A stretch of DNA of 64,000 nt from the NCBI GenBank assembly GCA_943371425.1, contig CALRUR010000002.1:1-64000 (forward strand). Direction: 5' to 3'. This DNA is from CAJBVG01 sp943371425 (GTDB taxonomy: Bacteria; Bacteroidota; Bacteroidia; Sphingobacteriales; Sphingobacteriaceae). Below, one piece after another: positions 19,061-27,436 of the stretch (position 1 is the first letter of the stretch; the number at the start of each line of letters is the position of its first letter). The notes beneath the pieces were generated by a model. The model saw only the letters and a program-made list of their open reading frames with translations, searched no databases and was not told the DNA's origin. The position numbers and the translations under genes were made by a program.

Positions 19061-19528
19061 ATGAATAAATTTATCTTAACATACCTTACATTCATTTTAT
19101 TTGGTTGCAGTGCAATCAAATCACCTACTGCTAAAAGCAATGGGGAGGGCGACACTCGAAAAGTAGAAGTTGAATTTATAGACGATAATTCTTATCTGCT
19201 AACAGAAACAGCAAGCGATAATACCTATGGTTACAAACATACGAACCCTGTAAAAGTTGGTGGTATAATGGAAAGCAGCGGGCCAAAAAATGAAAGACGA
19301 TTTCTGAATGCATTGGTAGGCCCAAACGGTGAGAAAGTTACTTATTTCAGAGACGGTAGTTGTTGTAATTTCAAAACTCCTAACAGTGCGTTCAATAACA
19401 TGGGCTTGCTCGATAAGTACAGAGTAACCTATACAGGCAGTACCGATACTTTTGATATTTATATTAATATGTATGATAAAGGAGATTTGTTAATTCCTGT
19501 AGGGTTTAAAGCCAGAAAAAAGGACTAA
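19061..19528 (+). CDS. Small hypothetical lipoprotein
   Basis: A 155-residue protein with a lipoprotein signal peptide and lipobox L-F-G-C, cysteine at residue 16. The mature part contains T-Y-G-Y-K-H-T-N-P-V-K-V-G-G, N-E-R-R-F-L-N-A-L-V-G-P-N-G-E, G-S-C-C-N-F-K-T-P-N and D-I-Y-I-N-M-Y-D. I recognise these as features of a widespread small Bacteroidota lipoprotein family of unknown role; some annotations of it as a KDO aldolase have no support in this sequence. It is probably anchored in the outer or inner membrane facing the periplasm. It is the first of three same-strand genes coding for exported proteins. Confidence 0.75.
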   Translation: MNKFILTYLTFILFGCSAIKSPTAKSNGEGDTRKVEVEFIDDNSYLLTETASDNTYGYKHTNPVKVGGIMESSGPKNERRFLNALVGPNGEKVTYFRDGSCCNFKTPNSAFNNMGLLDKYRVTYTGSTDTFDIYINMYDKGDLLIPVGFKARKKD

Positions 19529-19614
19529 ATATATTTTTGTATTTTTTGATACTTTAGTATTCGGTAGATTTATAAATACATAATGAATATAATTTAAAAT
19601 AGATAAACATAAAC

Positions 19615-20064
19615 ATGAAAAAACCATTTCTTGCATCAATATTGATTTTATTCTCAATAATCACGTATGCACAATCTAATCAGGAAGAAATATTAAATAA
19701 ATTCTTTAAGGAATATGCAAAAAATCCAAGTAAAGCGGTTGATGAAATTTATCTTACAAATCCATGGAATTCCAGAATAAGGGATGGTATAGAAACAATG
19801 AAACAAGAAGTAAATAAATATACATTAGACTATGTTGGCAAATATTATGGTTATGAACTTATTACTAAAAAGAAATTATCTGAGAGCTTTATCCTTTACT
19901 CGTATATGGTAAAGTACGATAGGCAACCAATGCGTTTTGTTTTTATGTTATATAAACCTCTTGATAAATGGGCATTGTATTCATTTACTATTGATGCTGA
20001 TATTGATGAAGAACTTGATCAAGCAGCCAAAATTTATTATTTAGACCTTGATAATGGGGATTAG
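19615..20064 (+). CDS. Hypothetical secreted protein (149 aa)
   Basis: The signal peptide is clear (hydrophobic F-L-A-S-I-L-I-L-F-S-I-I, cleavage after T-Y-A). The mature domain of about 130 residues has helices followed by strands (Y-V-G-K-Y-Y-G-Y-E-L, S-F-I-L-Y-S-Y-M-V-K-Y, P-M-R-F-V-F-M-L-Y-K-P, W-A-L-Y-S-F-T-I-D), consistent with a small alpha+beta fold such as NTF2/SnoaL-like, but this is only a pattern impression. No catalytic residues were recognised. It lies 86 bp after the lipoprotein gene. The function is unknown. Confidence 0.65.
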   Translation: MKKPFLASILILFSIITYAQSNQEEILNKFFKEYAKNPSKAVDEIYLTNPWNSRIRDGIETMKQEVNKYTLDYVGKYYGYELITKKKLSESFILYSYMVKYDRQPMRFVFMLYKPLDKWALYSFTIDADIDEELDQAAKIYYLDLDNGD

Positions 20065-20079
20065 TGACATTGTGGTTTT

Positions 20080-20145
20080 TATGAAAACCAATTATTTTTT
20101 TCATCCTATCGATTCTATTATCAGCCCAATTCAATTCACACTATG
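20080..20145 (+). pseudogene. Possible decayed signal-peptide start of a lost gene
   Basis: ATG at 20080 opens M-K-T-N-Y-F-F, and after a run of seven T the +1 frame continues I-L-S-I-L-L-S-A-Q-F-N-S-H, which together look like one signal peptide split by a one-base slip in the T-run. Downstream it collides with the ATG of the next gene at 20143. This may be a remnant of a deleted gene or an old start of the downstream gene. Confidence 0.3.
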
Positions 20146-20979
20146 AAAAAGGTTCTCACCCTAATTCTCGTTTTTATAACTTCTATGGCTTTGGCGCAAT
20201 CTGAAGTCCATAGCAAATACCGCATAGCCGACAGTTTGTTAAAAGCAGAGAAATTGCAAGAAGCCTATTCTATCTTTAAAGAAATAGAACCTATTTGTAA
20301 TAAAGAAGATACCCTGTATAATTACATTTTATGGTATTATACATCCGTTACTTTAAACTTAGAATCGGAGGCACGAATGGCGGAGAAATTTGATTCATCA
20401 TTAAAATATGGGCTTGAAACGCTAAATCTAATTGAAAAAGGAAAGAAAATATTCGATAAAGAATTCGCTGAAAGAGAATATTGGATGATAAAAAACATAG
20501 TGGTTTCTTATTTCGGGTTGGGAGAATTTGATAAGGCAAATACATACCGAGAGAAACTGTATGCAGCTTATAAACAAAAGAAGTTGCCCGATGGCTTGGA
20601 TGGGTATTTCAATTTTGATTTCTTTACTTTAAACGATAAAAACATCTGGGGCTACGAATGGTACCCAGCATTACCCAAAAACAGATCTTCGAGCAGCTTC
20701 ACCAAAATTGTATATTATGTGTACTCTACTAACCCCGATGGTTCCGATAAAGATCAGCTGTATCGTTTTCATGTATTAATGTTCCATCGCGAACCGGAGA
20801 AAGGAAAATTCGACTATATATTAGAGAAACAAATCGAAACCGACGAAGCTAAAATTAGCGGATCGTATTACAAGTATACCTATTTCGAAAACATCGATTA
20901 CAAAAAACTCAAAACCGACATTAAAGAAATTGTCACCAACAACATACAACCCAACACCCAACGAACCATTGCTAAATAA
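20143..20979 (+). CDS. Periplasmic TPR-like hypothetical protein (278 aa)
   Basis: The signal peptide ends at A-L-A-Q near residue 19. Residues 25-140 are helical with TPR-like repeats (A-D-S-L-L-K-A-E-K-L-Q-E-A-Y-S-I-F, Y-F-G-L-G-E-F-D-K-A-N). The C-terminal half is a beta-rich domain containing F-T-K-I-V-Y-Y-V-Y-S-T-N-P and R-F-H-V-L-M-F-H-R-E. No enzyme motif was found. It is preceded by a short decayed signal-peptide-like sequence. A scaffolding or accessory role in the periplasm is inferred only from the TPR-like part. Confidence 0.65.
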   Translation: MKKVLTLILVFITSMALAQSEVHSKYRIADSLLKAEKLQEAYSIFKEIEPICNKEDTLYNYILWYYTSVTLNLESEARMAEKFDSSLKYGLETLNLIEKGKKIFDKEFAEREYWMIKNIVVSYFGLGEFDKANTYREKLYAAYKQKKLPDGLDGYFNFDFFTLNDKNIWGYEWYPALPKNRSSSSFTKIVYYVYSTNPDGSDKDQLYRFHVLMFHREPEKGKFDYILEKQIETDEAKISGSYYKYTYFENIDYKKLKTDIKEIVTNNIQPNTQRTIAK

Positions 20980-21003
20980 TAGCTTTAATTAATCGCAATC
21001 GGA

Positions 21004-21110
21004 TAAATCATCAACGCCCCTCAACTACGCGTTCCGCTTCGTTCGGGGACCCTGCACGATGAAACCAAAAGAAGGTACAGTATCAGGTAAGGAAGGTATT
21101 GGTGAGAATT
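21004..21110 (+). repeat. GC-rich hairpin repeat, single copy
   Basis: This is a family unit from ATCAACGCCCCTCAACTACG through TTCGGGGACCCTGC and GAAGGTACAGTATCAGGTAA to GGTGAGAATT. It ends 10 bp before composite block 4. Confidence 0.85.
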
Positions 21111-21120
21111 TATTTTTTTT

Positions 21121-21279
21121 CAATACGTTAATTAAATAGCGGGGAGCAAGGAGCTATGAGCACAGTGGTGGTAGCTTACAGCTTGATGAGCGAATATTAA
21201 TAGGCTTAATTGTGATTCACTGCTCCATGCTCTCTGCTCCCAGCTATCTCTCCTTTGTTCTTATAAAATTAACGTATTG
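21121..21279 (+). repeat. CAATACG-type element carrying GGGAGC arms
   Basis: The ends are CAATACGTTAATT and AAAATTAACGTATTG, as in the 128-bp copies, but the interior is a different inverted repeat: GCGGGGAGCAAGGAGC against GCTCTCTGCTCCCAGC. The right part retains CTTTGTTCTTATAAAATTAA. It is the first half of composite block 4 and matches 16306-16457. Confidence 0.75.
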
Positions 21280-21347
21280 ATGGAAGCAATTTACTAGGTT
21301 GGGGCTGTGATTTTTTATTACTGCCTCCAAGTAAGCCGTAACCATCG

Positions 21348-21526
21348 AATAATCTGTTTTTAAAAAGAAAAAGGTGCTATTCAATTACAAGATCCAAACT
21401 ACTTTCAATCCGTTGAACTGTATTTATACAATGCAATAAGCAACTAACTTTTTTCTTTTAAAAAACAGATTATTCAGAAAAAAAAGAAAAACAGATTATT
21501 CAGAAAAAAAGAAAAATATTTATTAA
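21348..21526 (+). repeat. AATAATCTG-type element, copy 4, with tandem tail
   Basis: The 127-bp element (21348-21474) has the 24-bp terminal inverted repeat, AATCCGTTGA near the centre and CAACTAACTTTTTTC before the right end. The left flank is AAGTAAGCCGTAACCATCG. The tail repeats AACAGATTATTCAGAAAAA twice up to about 21526. TATATTTG at 21538-21545 follows about 55 bp before the next ATG. Confidence 0.8.
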
Positions 21527-21598
21527 TTGTAAAATATTATATTTGATAATACAGCCATTAAATAATAACAGGTTATTTCTTTCAATAATACTTATAAA

Positions 21599-22216
21599 AT
21601 GAATATAGATTTAAATAAAATAATGTTTAATAAAACGGATGATGAGTTGATAGAATTAAGCGTTAATTATAAAAAATATACAAAAGAGGCATTATTAGTC
21701 TATTTGAAGGAAACAAAAGCAAGAAGCTTATCAATACCAAACCTAGCTGAAATTGAAAACAGAATAAATGAATTTGAAATAGAGGAGGAGAGAAGAAATA
21801 AAGTTATTGAAGAAAAAGATTTACACCCTAATATTATACGAGCATCAAAGTTTATATTATTAGGTATACCTATTAGCTTAGTTCAATTTATAACCGCTGC
21901 GTATTATATTTCCAAATTTCAAGAGATATTATTTATTGATCAGTTTTTAGGTAGGTCATTTGCTGTGTTATTATTAGGTTGGTTAATTACCTATTTATTC
22001 TCTGTATGGATTAAAAAGGGTACATCCTTAGCAAGAATAATAATTGGAGTATTAGTTGGTATTTCCATAATCTCTCAAAGTTTTAGATTAATAAATGTTG
22101 AATACGAAGGAATTTTACTTTTGTTAATTTCTGTTATTAATATACTTATTGATGTTTATATTGTGTATTTATTGTTTAATAAAGAAACCTCCAATTGGTA
22201 TAAGCAGTATCAATAA
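21599..22216 (+). CDS. Hypothetical membrane protein (205 aa)
   Basis: The first 80 residues are soluble and charged (D-E-L-I-E-L-S-V-N-Y-K-K-Y-T and E-I-E-E-E-R-R-N-K). Four hydrophobic segments follow, starting near residues 88, 122, 145 and 170, so the C-terminal part is an inner-membrane domain. The N-terminal segment resembles the short sequence that precedes membrane domains in some Bacteroidota proteins of unknown function. No active-site motif was found. Same-strand genes follow closely, the next starting 38 bp after the stop. Confidence 0.6.
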   Translation: MNIDLNKIMFNKTDDELIELSVNYKKYTKEALLVYLKETKARSLSIPNLAEIENRINEFEIEEERRNKVIEEKDLHPNIIRASKFILLGIPISLVQFITAAYYISKFQEILFIDQFLGRSFAVLLLGWLITYLFSVWIKKGTSLARIIIGVLVGISIISQSFRLINVEYEGILLLLISVINILIDVYIVYLLFNKETSNWYKQYQ

Positions 22217-22254
22217 GAGAATGAATTAGCTTGAACCCAAATTTAAAAATCTAC

Positions 22255-23154
22255 ATGCAAAATTTCAATCCAGTTGTTTTTAACTGTGCTTTATTATATG
22301 TAACAGTTGTGCTTCTTTCTATTTTACAATCGCGTTTTAGAATTATAATAGATAATCCAACTTGGTTCTTCATTTTATTAATAGTTACACCATTGCTAAT
22401 GTATGGCAAGGCTGCTAAAGTGAAAACTTGGACAGAACTTACCGGATTTGAAATTTTTGCATGGACCTTAATGCTCGCTTATTTTAATCCGAAGCGTATT
22501 TTACCACGTATTAATGAAGGGTATATATATGCTTATACTTTATTTCATTGGTATTTACTTATTGATACTATAACAATAGAAGGGATCAGGTTTTGGTTGG
22601 GCTTCGTGTTGGTTTTATCTATTTATCCAACAGTATTAATTATAAAGTCGACCTTAGAGCATAAACTACTTACTTATTCAAACAAACTCATTTTATACTA
22701 TTGGTTTTTATTTGCCGTCATCTTTACTTACATCGACCAAGTTGCCATGGATATTATACATCCAATACTTGCTCTGCCCGAAATTAATTTCATTTCCACT
22801 GCTTATGTATTAATAACCGCTGCGCAACTTTATTTTATATCAACAACCTTATCTTTATTATTTGTAGGTATTCCCTTTTTTCATTTAGATAGAAGTTTTG
22901 ATAAATGGCGTGTCAGATGGGCAAGAGCAAAGCGCGATTGGAAAGAAATTGTTAAGCATAAATTAGGGAATTATGTAGAATATCAAATATCGGGCTTACA
23001 ACTGTTTTACATTAGCTTGCTTTCTGCGTTTCTTTTTTACCTCGACTTTACATATGGAATCCGTTTGTATTTAATTTTCTTTTATACCGTATTATTTCCA
23101 ATTATTTTCTTTTACATGAAATATACACCAGAAGCAAATGTAGATGAGTTGTGA
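22255..23154 (+). CDS. Hypothetical multi-pass membrane protein (299 aa)
   Basis: The ATG at 22255 (M-Q-N-F-N-P-V-V-F-N) is preferred over a TTG 24 bp upstream. About seven or eight hydrophobic segments are visible, with F-H-W-Y-L-L-I-D-T-I between early segments and a basic loop (R-V-R-W-A-R-A-K-R-D-W-K) near residue 220. The spacing of polar H and D residues within membrane segments recalls membrane-bound acyltransferases, but no family could be assigned. The TGA stop lies inside GATGAGTTGTGAGTTGTGAA, an intergenic repeat. The next gene encodes a CDP-alcohol phosphotransferase-like membrane protein, so a role in lipid metabolism is conceivable but unproven. Confidence 0.6.
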   Translation: MQNFNPVVFNCALLYVTVVLLSILQSRFRIIIDNPTWFFILLIVTPLLMYGKAAKVKTWTELTGFEIFAWTLMLAYFNPKRILPRINEGYIYAYTLFHWYLLIDTITIEGIRFWLGFVLVLSIYPTVLIIKSTLEHKLLTYSNKLILYYWFLFAVIFTYIDQVAMDIIHPILALPEINFISTAYVLITAAQLYFISTTLSLLFVGIPFFHLDRSFDKWRVRWARAKRDWKEIVKHKLGNYVEYQISGLQLFYISLLSAFLFYLDFTYGIRLYLIFFYTVLFPIIFFYMKYTPEANVDEL

Positions 23155-23180
23155 GTTGTGAATTGTGAATTGTGAGTTGG
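23147..23180 (-). repeat. GTTGTGA-type repeat overlapping a stop codon
   Basis: GATGAGTTGTGAGTTGTGAA followed by TTGTGAATTGTGAG is the same repeat as at 15355-15378 and 18405-18435; the first TTGTGA supplies the stop of the preceding gene. Confidence 0.7.
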
Positions 23181-23232
23181 GGCATATTGTTGGGAGTTTG
23201 TAGGAATTAGAATTTAGATATTATTTTTTTTC

Positions 23233-23835
23233 ATGAAAAAGATACCCATTGTATTAATATTTTCGCGCCTGTTAATGGGCTTTGTTATACTTATTCTGAG
23301 TATATACAAGGTTTCATATTACGAGACTATTGCCATAACACTTTTAACACTAGGTTTGCTTACAGATGTTTTTGATGGTATTATTGCGAGGCGACTAAAT
23401 GTTTCTACCCAAACCTTAAGACGTTTAGATTCTAGCATTGATCAAGTATTTTTTATTTCTGTTGCCATTGCAACTTATATTCATTGTCCAGCATTTTTTA
23501 CAACAAACGCATTAAAGCTAATCGTTTTATTTTCGTTTGAAGGCTTAACTTATTTAGTTTCTTTTATAAAGTTCAAAAAAGAAATTGCTACACATACTAT
23601 TGGTGCAAAAATTTGGACATTGCTGATCTTTGGTACCCTTGTGCAACTATTATGGCAATGCCAATCGGTAATATTGTTTAATAGTTGCTTTTGGCTTGGC
23701 TTGCTAACCAGAATAGAAATAATTGCAATTATACTAGTATTAAAAAACTGGACGAATGATGTGCCAAGTTTTTTTCATGCCCTAAAACTAAGGCAAGGCA
23801 AAGAAATAAAAAGGCATAAAATGTTTAATGGTTAA
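23233..23835 (+). CDS. CDP-alcohol phosphotransferase family protein with an altered motif
   Basis: A 200-residue integral membrane protein. Residues 45-70 carry the CDP-alcohol phosphatidyltransferase signature D-x-x-D-G-x-x-A-R-x(8)-G-x(3)-D-x(3)-D: D45, D48, G49, A52, R53, D66 and D70 are all present, but the conserved Gly at position 62 is Leu. Members transfer a phosphoalcohol from a CDP-activated lipid or alcohol inside the membrane. All aspartate metal ligands are kept, so activity is possible. The substrate cannot be inferred. Hydrophobic segments cover most of the sequence. It follows the multi-pass membrane protein by 78 bp. Confidence 0.75.
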   Translation: MKKIPIVLIFSRLLMGFVILILSIYKVSYYETIAITLLTLGLLTDVFDGIIARRLNVSTQTLRRLDSSIDQVFFISVAIATYIHCPAFFTTNALKLIVLFSFEGLTYLVSFIKFKKEIATHTIGAKIWTLLIFGTLVQLLWQCQSVILFNSCFWLGLLTRIEIIAIILVLKNWTNDVPSFFHALKLRQGKEIKRHKMFNG

Positions 23836-23937
23836 GACTTCTTTCAAACTATCAATTATTAGCTATCGCATTATCGTAAAGTCGTAAAATCGTATAGTCT
23901 TATTATCGCATTAGCGAGAAACCATTATCTTTACTTC

Positions 23938-24621
23938 ATGATCTCAATTAAAAACAAGAATGCACTCGTTACCGGCTCTTCGCGTGGCATCGGCCAACAA
24001 ATAGTACAAGGTTTAGCCAATTTAGGTTGCAACGTTATAGTGCATGGGCGAACTAAAGAGAGTTGCGCGGCTACGCTGCAATTGTTAGAAAAATACCCGG
24101 TGCAAACCTATTGTGTGTATGGCGAATTATCGGAAGAAGCAGGGGTACAGAGCATCATACAACAAGTGCAAGCGCTAAACATTCCCATAGATATTTTATA
24201 CAACAACGCCGCAGTAATGACGGCCTATAAAGACGATATTTTAACTCATACTTGGGACGAATGGATGCTCAGCATGCGCGTAAACGTATTTGCCATGTAC
24301 ACCCTTTGTGCTGCTTTTATACCAGGCATGCAAGCGCGCGGTTTTGGGCGCATTGTAAACCTTTCTTCGGGTATTATGTATAAACCCGAGTTAGCACCTT
24401 ATGGATCTTCTAAATGGGCGGTAAATAAATTAACCGAAGACTTATCTGTAAAGATGGGTACCGGTGTACGCATAAACTACCTCGACCCTTGCTGGCTCCA
24501 AACCGATATGGGCGGACCCGATGCAGACTACCCTGTGCAAGCGGTGTTGCCAGGAGCATTGGCTCCGGTGTTGGTAGAAGACGATGGACCGAATGGGGTG
24601 TTGTTTAGGGCGATTGAGTAG
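23938..24621 (+). CDS. Short-chain dehydrogenase/reductase family oxidoreductase
   Basis: A 227-residue Rossmann-fold protein with the classical SDR features: T-G-S-S-R-G-I-G cofactor-binding turn near residue 12, Y-N-N-A-A near residue 90, catalytic Ser in N-L-S-S-G, and Y-G-S-S-K (Tyr and Lys) near residue 157. The N-terminal cofactor loop continues V-I-V-H-G-R-T, compatible with NADPH use. The C-terminus is short for the family and lacks a recognisable substrate lid. The GC content is visibly higher than in its lipoprotein-type neighbours, suggesting a different history. The substrate is unknown. Confidence 0.85.
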   Translation: MISIKNKNALVTGSSRGIGQQIVQGLANLGCNVIVHGRTKESCAATLQLLEKYPVQTYCVYGELSEEAGVQSIIQQVQALNIPIDILYNNAAVMTAYKDDILTHTWDEWMLSMRVNVFAMYTLCAAFIPGMQARGFGRIVNLSSGIMYKPELAPYGSSKWAVNKLTEDLSVKMGTGVRINYLDPCWLQTDMGGPDADYPVQAVLPGALAPVLVEDDGPNGVLFRAIE

Positions 24622-24786
24622 GCATAACCTAAGATCTATTATAGGATAGGAGATAATAGCATTAGAAATTTAGAAAATTATCAGCTATATAAATGATAAA
24701 GGATATAAAGTCGCGAAATGGAAACATTAGTGGCTTTTTTGGTAAGAATTAATAACATTAGCTCCAATTATAAAACTCTGCAAATC

Positions 24787-25311
24787 ATGAAATCAATAAT
24801 TAGTATAAAAAAAATATTAAGCATTCTGTTTTTACTTTTTTCCAATTCAATATATGGACAAAGTGATCAAGAGTATTGGGATAAATGGAATAATAATTAT
24901 CCTGAAGTAGATATAGTTTCTATTTTAAAATATGAAAAGTATTATGCTGATAGCGTTGAAAAAAATCCTAATATACCCCCATACTTTTCTAGGTTAGACA
25001 AGTATCGATTTAAAGCTGAATATCTTGGAAAGCAAAAGAAAACTAGCATAGACGTAATTACATCTATGAAGAATGTATTCAAATTATTTGTTGGAAATCC
25101 AAATCAATTGGATGGTATGATTGAAAATTCGGTATTGTTTAAAATTGAACAGGAAGAAATATGGATGCCAATTCAAACTAAAATCCTAAAGGCTTTTAAA
25201 AAGGAAGTAAAAAAAGGAGATATTGTGACCTTATATTGCTTATTCCTAATGGAACACAACAATAAAAATATTTTATATAACACATTTTTAATTTCAGAAT
25301 TTTACTATTAA
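24787..25311 (+). CDS. Hypothetical secreted protein (174 aa)
   Basis: The ATG at 24787 is chosen because it starts a clear signal peptide (M-K-S-I-I-S-I-K-K-I-L-S-I-L-F-L-L-F-S ending Y-G-Q); an upstream ATG would bury it behind 23 residues. The mature protein is about 150 residues, rich in Lys, Asn and Tyr, with W-D-K-W-N-N-N-Y-P-E-V-D and Y-Y-A-D-S-V-E-K-N-P-N-I-P-P-Y-F-S-R-L-D-K-Y-R. No domain was recognised. It is likely periplasmic. Confidence 0.6.
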   Translation: MKSIISIKKILSILFLLFSNSIYGQSDQEYWDKWNNNYPEVDIVSILKYEKYYADSVEKNPNIPPYFSRLDKYRFKAEYLGKQKKTSIDVITSMKNVFKLFVGNPNQLDGMIENSVLFKIEQEEIWMPIQTKILKAFKKEVKKGDIVTLYCLFLMEHNNKNILYNTFLISEFYY

Positions 25312-25482
25312 TTGTTGCCAACATCGCCTACACAAAAGTGGCGATTTGTGGTAAACGGCAATGCTTAACATCTTGAAAAATTTGTGGTATATTGTTATGA
25401 ATTTACAATTGTGATCCACTTACAGGTATCCGCAAGCCGTGCAAAAACAATTTTATTTTCAGCTATTTCAAACAACACTATT

Positions 25483-26325
25483 ATGAGATATATACTACTA
25501 TTTGCAACATTATTTGTCACGAAGCTATACGCACAAACAAATTTAAATTTTGACAAACGCTTTGTTCAAAGTGAGGACAAATGGGTTGCATTTAAACCTG
25601 ATAAAGACAGCAGTTATGCCTACGGCTTTATTTATATTGATGCACAAGCAGGGTTGACCCTTCATTATGAAGGCAGTTTTAAAGTGTTGCCAACAGGAGA
25701 ATTTGTAGCCAAAAAGCTCGATAGTACAAATATGAAAGTACGTCTACAACCAAACAATGTTTTAGTTGCTTTCATACCTGATAGCAAATTTCAGGAACTT
25801 AACATTTTACCTACTCCAGAGTGGCTTAATTATTATAAAACAGATACAAATTCCGTAGAAAGACTTTATCGCTGGGGCTTTATGTATAACGGATGGGAAG
25901 AATGTGCAAAGGCTTTGACTTATTTGGAAAGAGCCGAAAAAATAAATCCAAAGTTCAAAGGACTTGCAGTTGAACTTTCGTTTTCATATAACTGTCTAGA
26001 ACAATACGACAAAGCTGAATTAATTTTAGAAGAAGAGATAAAGACAAATACAATTGATGCCTATATAAATAAAGAATATATTTACACTCTTGCTAAAAAC
26101 AACAAGATTAACAAGGCCGAAAATCAATTTGAGTTATCCCTTAAAACTTTGAAGGATAATCAATATAATGCTGAAAACTGTTTCAATATCTTGCAATATT
26201 ATTATTACCAAAAAGACAAAACGAATTTCAATAAGTGGTATAAGATTCTTCAAAAACAGCCTAACGAAAATAAAATGATTACTAAGTATGCTGATATTAT
26301 GAAAACCGCTTCGTCGCAATTTTAA
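25483..26325 (+). CDS. Periplasmic TPR-containing hypothetical protein (280 aa)
   Basis: The start at 25483 gives M-R-Y-I-L-L-F-A-T-L-F-V-T-K-L-Y-A-Q, a signal peptide; the longer reading frame from 25384 has no such signal at its beginning. Residues 20-120 form a beta-rich region (S-Y-A-Y-G-F-I-Y-I-D-A-Q-A-G, F-V-A-K-K-L-D-S). The C-terminal half has TPR-like helices (A-L-T-Y-L-E-R-A-E-K-I-N-P-K, C-L-E-Q-Y-D-K-A-E-L-I-L-E-E-E-I). The next gene begins 22 bp downstream and is also a TPR protein, so the two probably form an operon. No enzymatic role is visible. Confidence 0.65.
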   Translation: MRYILLFATLFVTKLYAQTNLNFDKRFVQSEDKWVAFKPDKDSSYAYGFIYIDAQAGLTLHYEGSFKVLPTGEFVAKKLDSTNMKVRLQPNNVLVAFIPDSKFQELNILPTPEWLNYYKTDTNSVERLYRWGFMYNGWEECAKALTYLERAEKINPKFKGLAVELSFSYNCLEQYDKAELILEEEIKTNTIDAYINKEYIYTLAKNNKINKAENQFELSLKTLKDNQYNAENCFNILQYYYYQKDKTNFNKWYKILQKQPNENKMITKYADIMKTASSQF

Positions 26326-26347
26326 GACACAATAATTACAATAAAAA

Positions 26348-27436
26348 ATGACAAAATTAATCAAAACAATCACACTCCTTATTTTCATTCTTGCCGGCCA
26401 AGTTGCATTCGGACAGAGTAATAAAGAAAAGGCTCTTGAAAAGGGAAAAGAAGCGATCAAACTTATGGATAACGGTAAGCTCGACGAAAGTATTAAACTA
26501 CTTGAAGAAGCTCAAAAGCTTGATCCCGATGATATCAACTATCCTTATGAACTTGGATATGCTTATTATGCAAAGAAAGATTTCAAAATGGCAATTAAAT
26601 ATCTTGAAAGTATATTAAAACATAATGACATTAGCGATCAAGTTTATCAGTTGCTTGGAAACTCTTATGACAATTTTGGCAAAGCAGATAAAGCAACTGA
26701 AACCTACGAACAAGGTTTGAAATTGTTTCCCAATTCTGGCAAATTGTATTTAGAATTAGGTGTAATAGAAATGGGTAAGAAGGATTATAACAAAGCACTT
26801 ACTTACTACGAAAAAGGTATAGAAGTAGCACCATGGTTTTCTTCAAATTATTATTGGGCGACTAAGATTTATTGTAGTTCTTCAGAAGAAGTTTGGGGAA
26901 TGATTTATGGAGAAATTTTTATGAACTTAGAACGAAATAGTAAAAGGACTTCTGAAATTAGCAAATTACTTTTCAACACTTACAAAAGTGAAATCAAGTT
27001 CTCGAGTGATACTTCATTTTCTGTAAGTTTCAGTAAAAACTCCATAATCAATTTAACTGAGTTAAACGACCCAAGTAAATTGAAACTCCCATATGGTGTT
27101 GGTGTTTATGAGCCGACCTTAATGTTTTCAATGCTTTCCGTTAAATCTATCGACATTACTACACTCGATAACATTAGAAGTTCATTTATCGACAACTACT
27201 TTAAAAATGAACACGACAAATCCTATCCAAATGTTTTGTTCGCTTATCAAAAAAGAGTTAAAGACGCCGGACATATTGAAGCCTACAATCATTGGATTTT
27301 AATGAAGGGTGACGAAGACGGTTTCGATAAATGGCTATCTGAAAATAAAGACAAATGGGACAGTTTCATAAAATGGTTTGCTGATAATGGACTTAAAATT
27401 AACGAAACCAATAAATTTTATAGTGGGCAGTATTAA
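26348..27436 (+). CDS. Secreted tetratricopeptide repeat protein (362 aa)
   Basis: Signal peptide: L-I-K-T-I-T-L-L-I-F-I-L-A-G-Q-V-A-F-G-Q. At least four consecutive TPR units lie between residues 25 and 165: K-L-D-E-S-I-K-L-L-E-E-A-Q-K-L-D-P-D, K-D-F-K-M-A-I-K-Y-L-E, Y-Q-L-L-G-N-S-Y-D-N-F-G-K-A-D-K-A, and K-K-D-Y-N-K-A-L-T-Y-Y-E-K-G-I-E-V-A-P. The C-terminal domain of about 190 residues is not recognised. TPRs mediate protein contacts, so it is probably a periplasmic binding partner. It follows the related gene by 22 bp. Confidence 0.75.
   Translation: MTKLIKTITLLIFILAGQVAFGQSNKEKALEKGKEAIKLMDNGKLDESIKLLEEAQKLDPDDINYPYELGYAYYAKKDFKMAIKYLESILKHNDISDQVYQLLGNSYDNFGKADKATETYEQGLKLFPNSGKLYLELGVIEMGKKDYNKALTYYEKGIEVAPWFSSNYYWATKIYCSSSEEVWGMIYGEIFMNLERNSKRTSEISKLLFNTYKSEIKFSSDTSFSVSFSKNSIINLTELNDPSKLKLPYGVGVYEPTLMFSMLSVKSIDITTLDNIRSSFIDNYFKNEHDKSYPNVLFAYQKRVKDAGHIEAYNHWILMKGDEDGFDKWLSENKDKWDSFIKWFADNGLKINETNKFYSGQY

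Noticed and set aside
14610..21474. Integron attC sites with gene cassettes
   Set aside because: Repeated palindromic elements between unrelated genes recall a cassette array, but the attC core sequences (RYYYAAC/GTTRRRY pairs) are not evident, element orientation is mixed, and no integrase gene is in the window.
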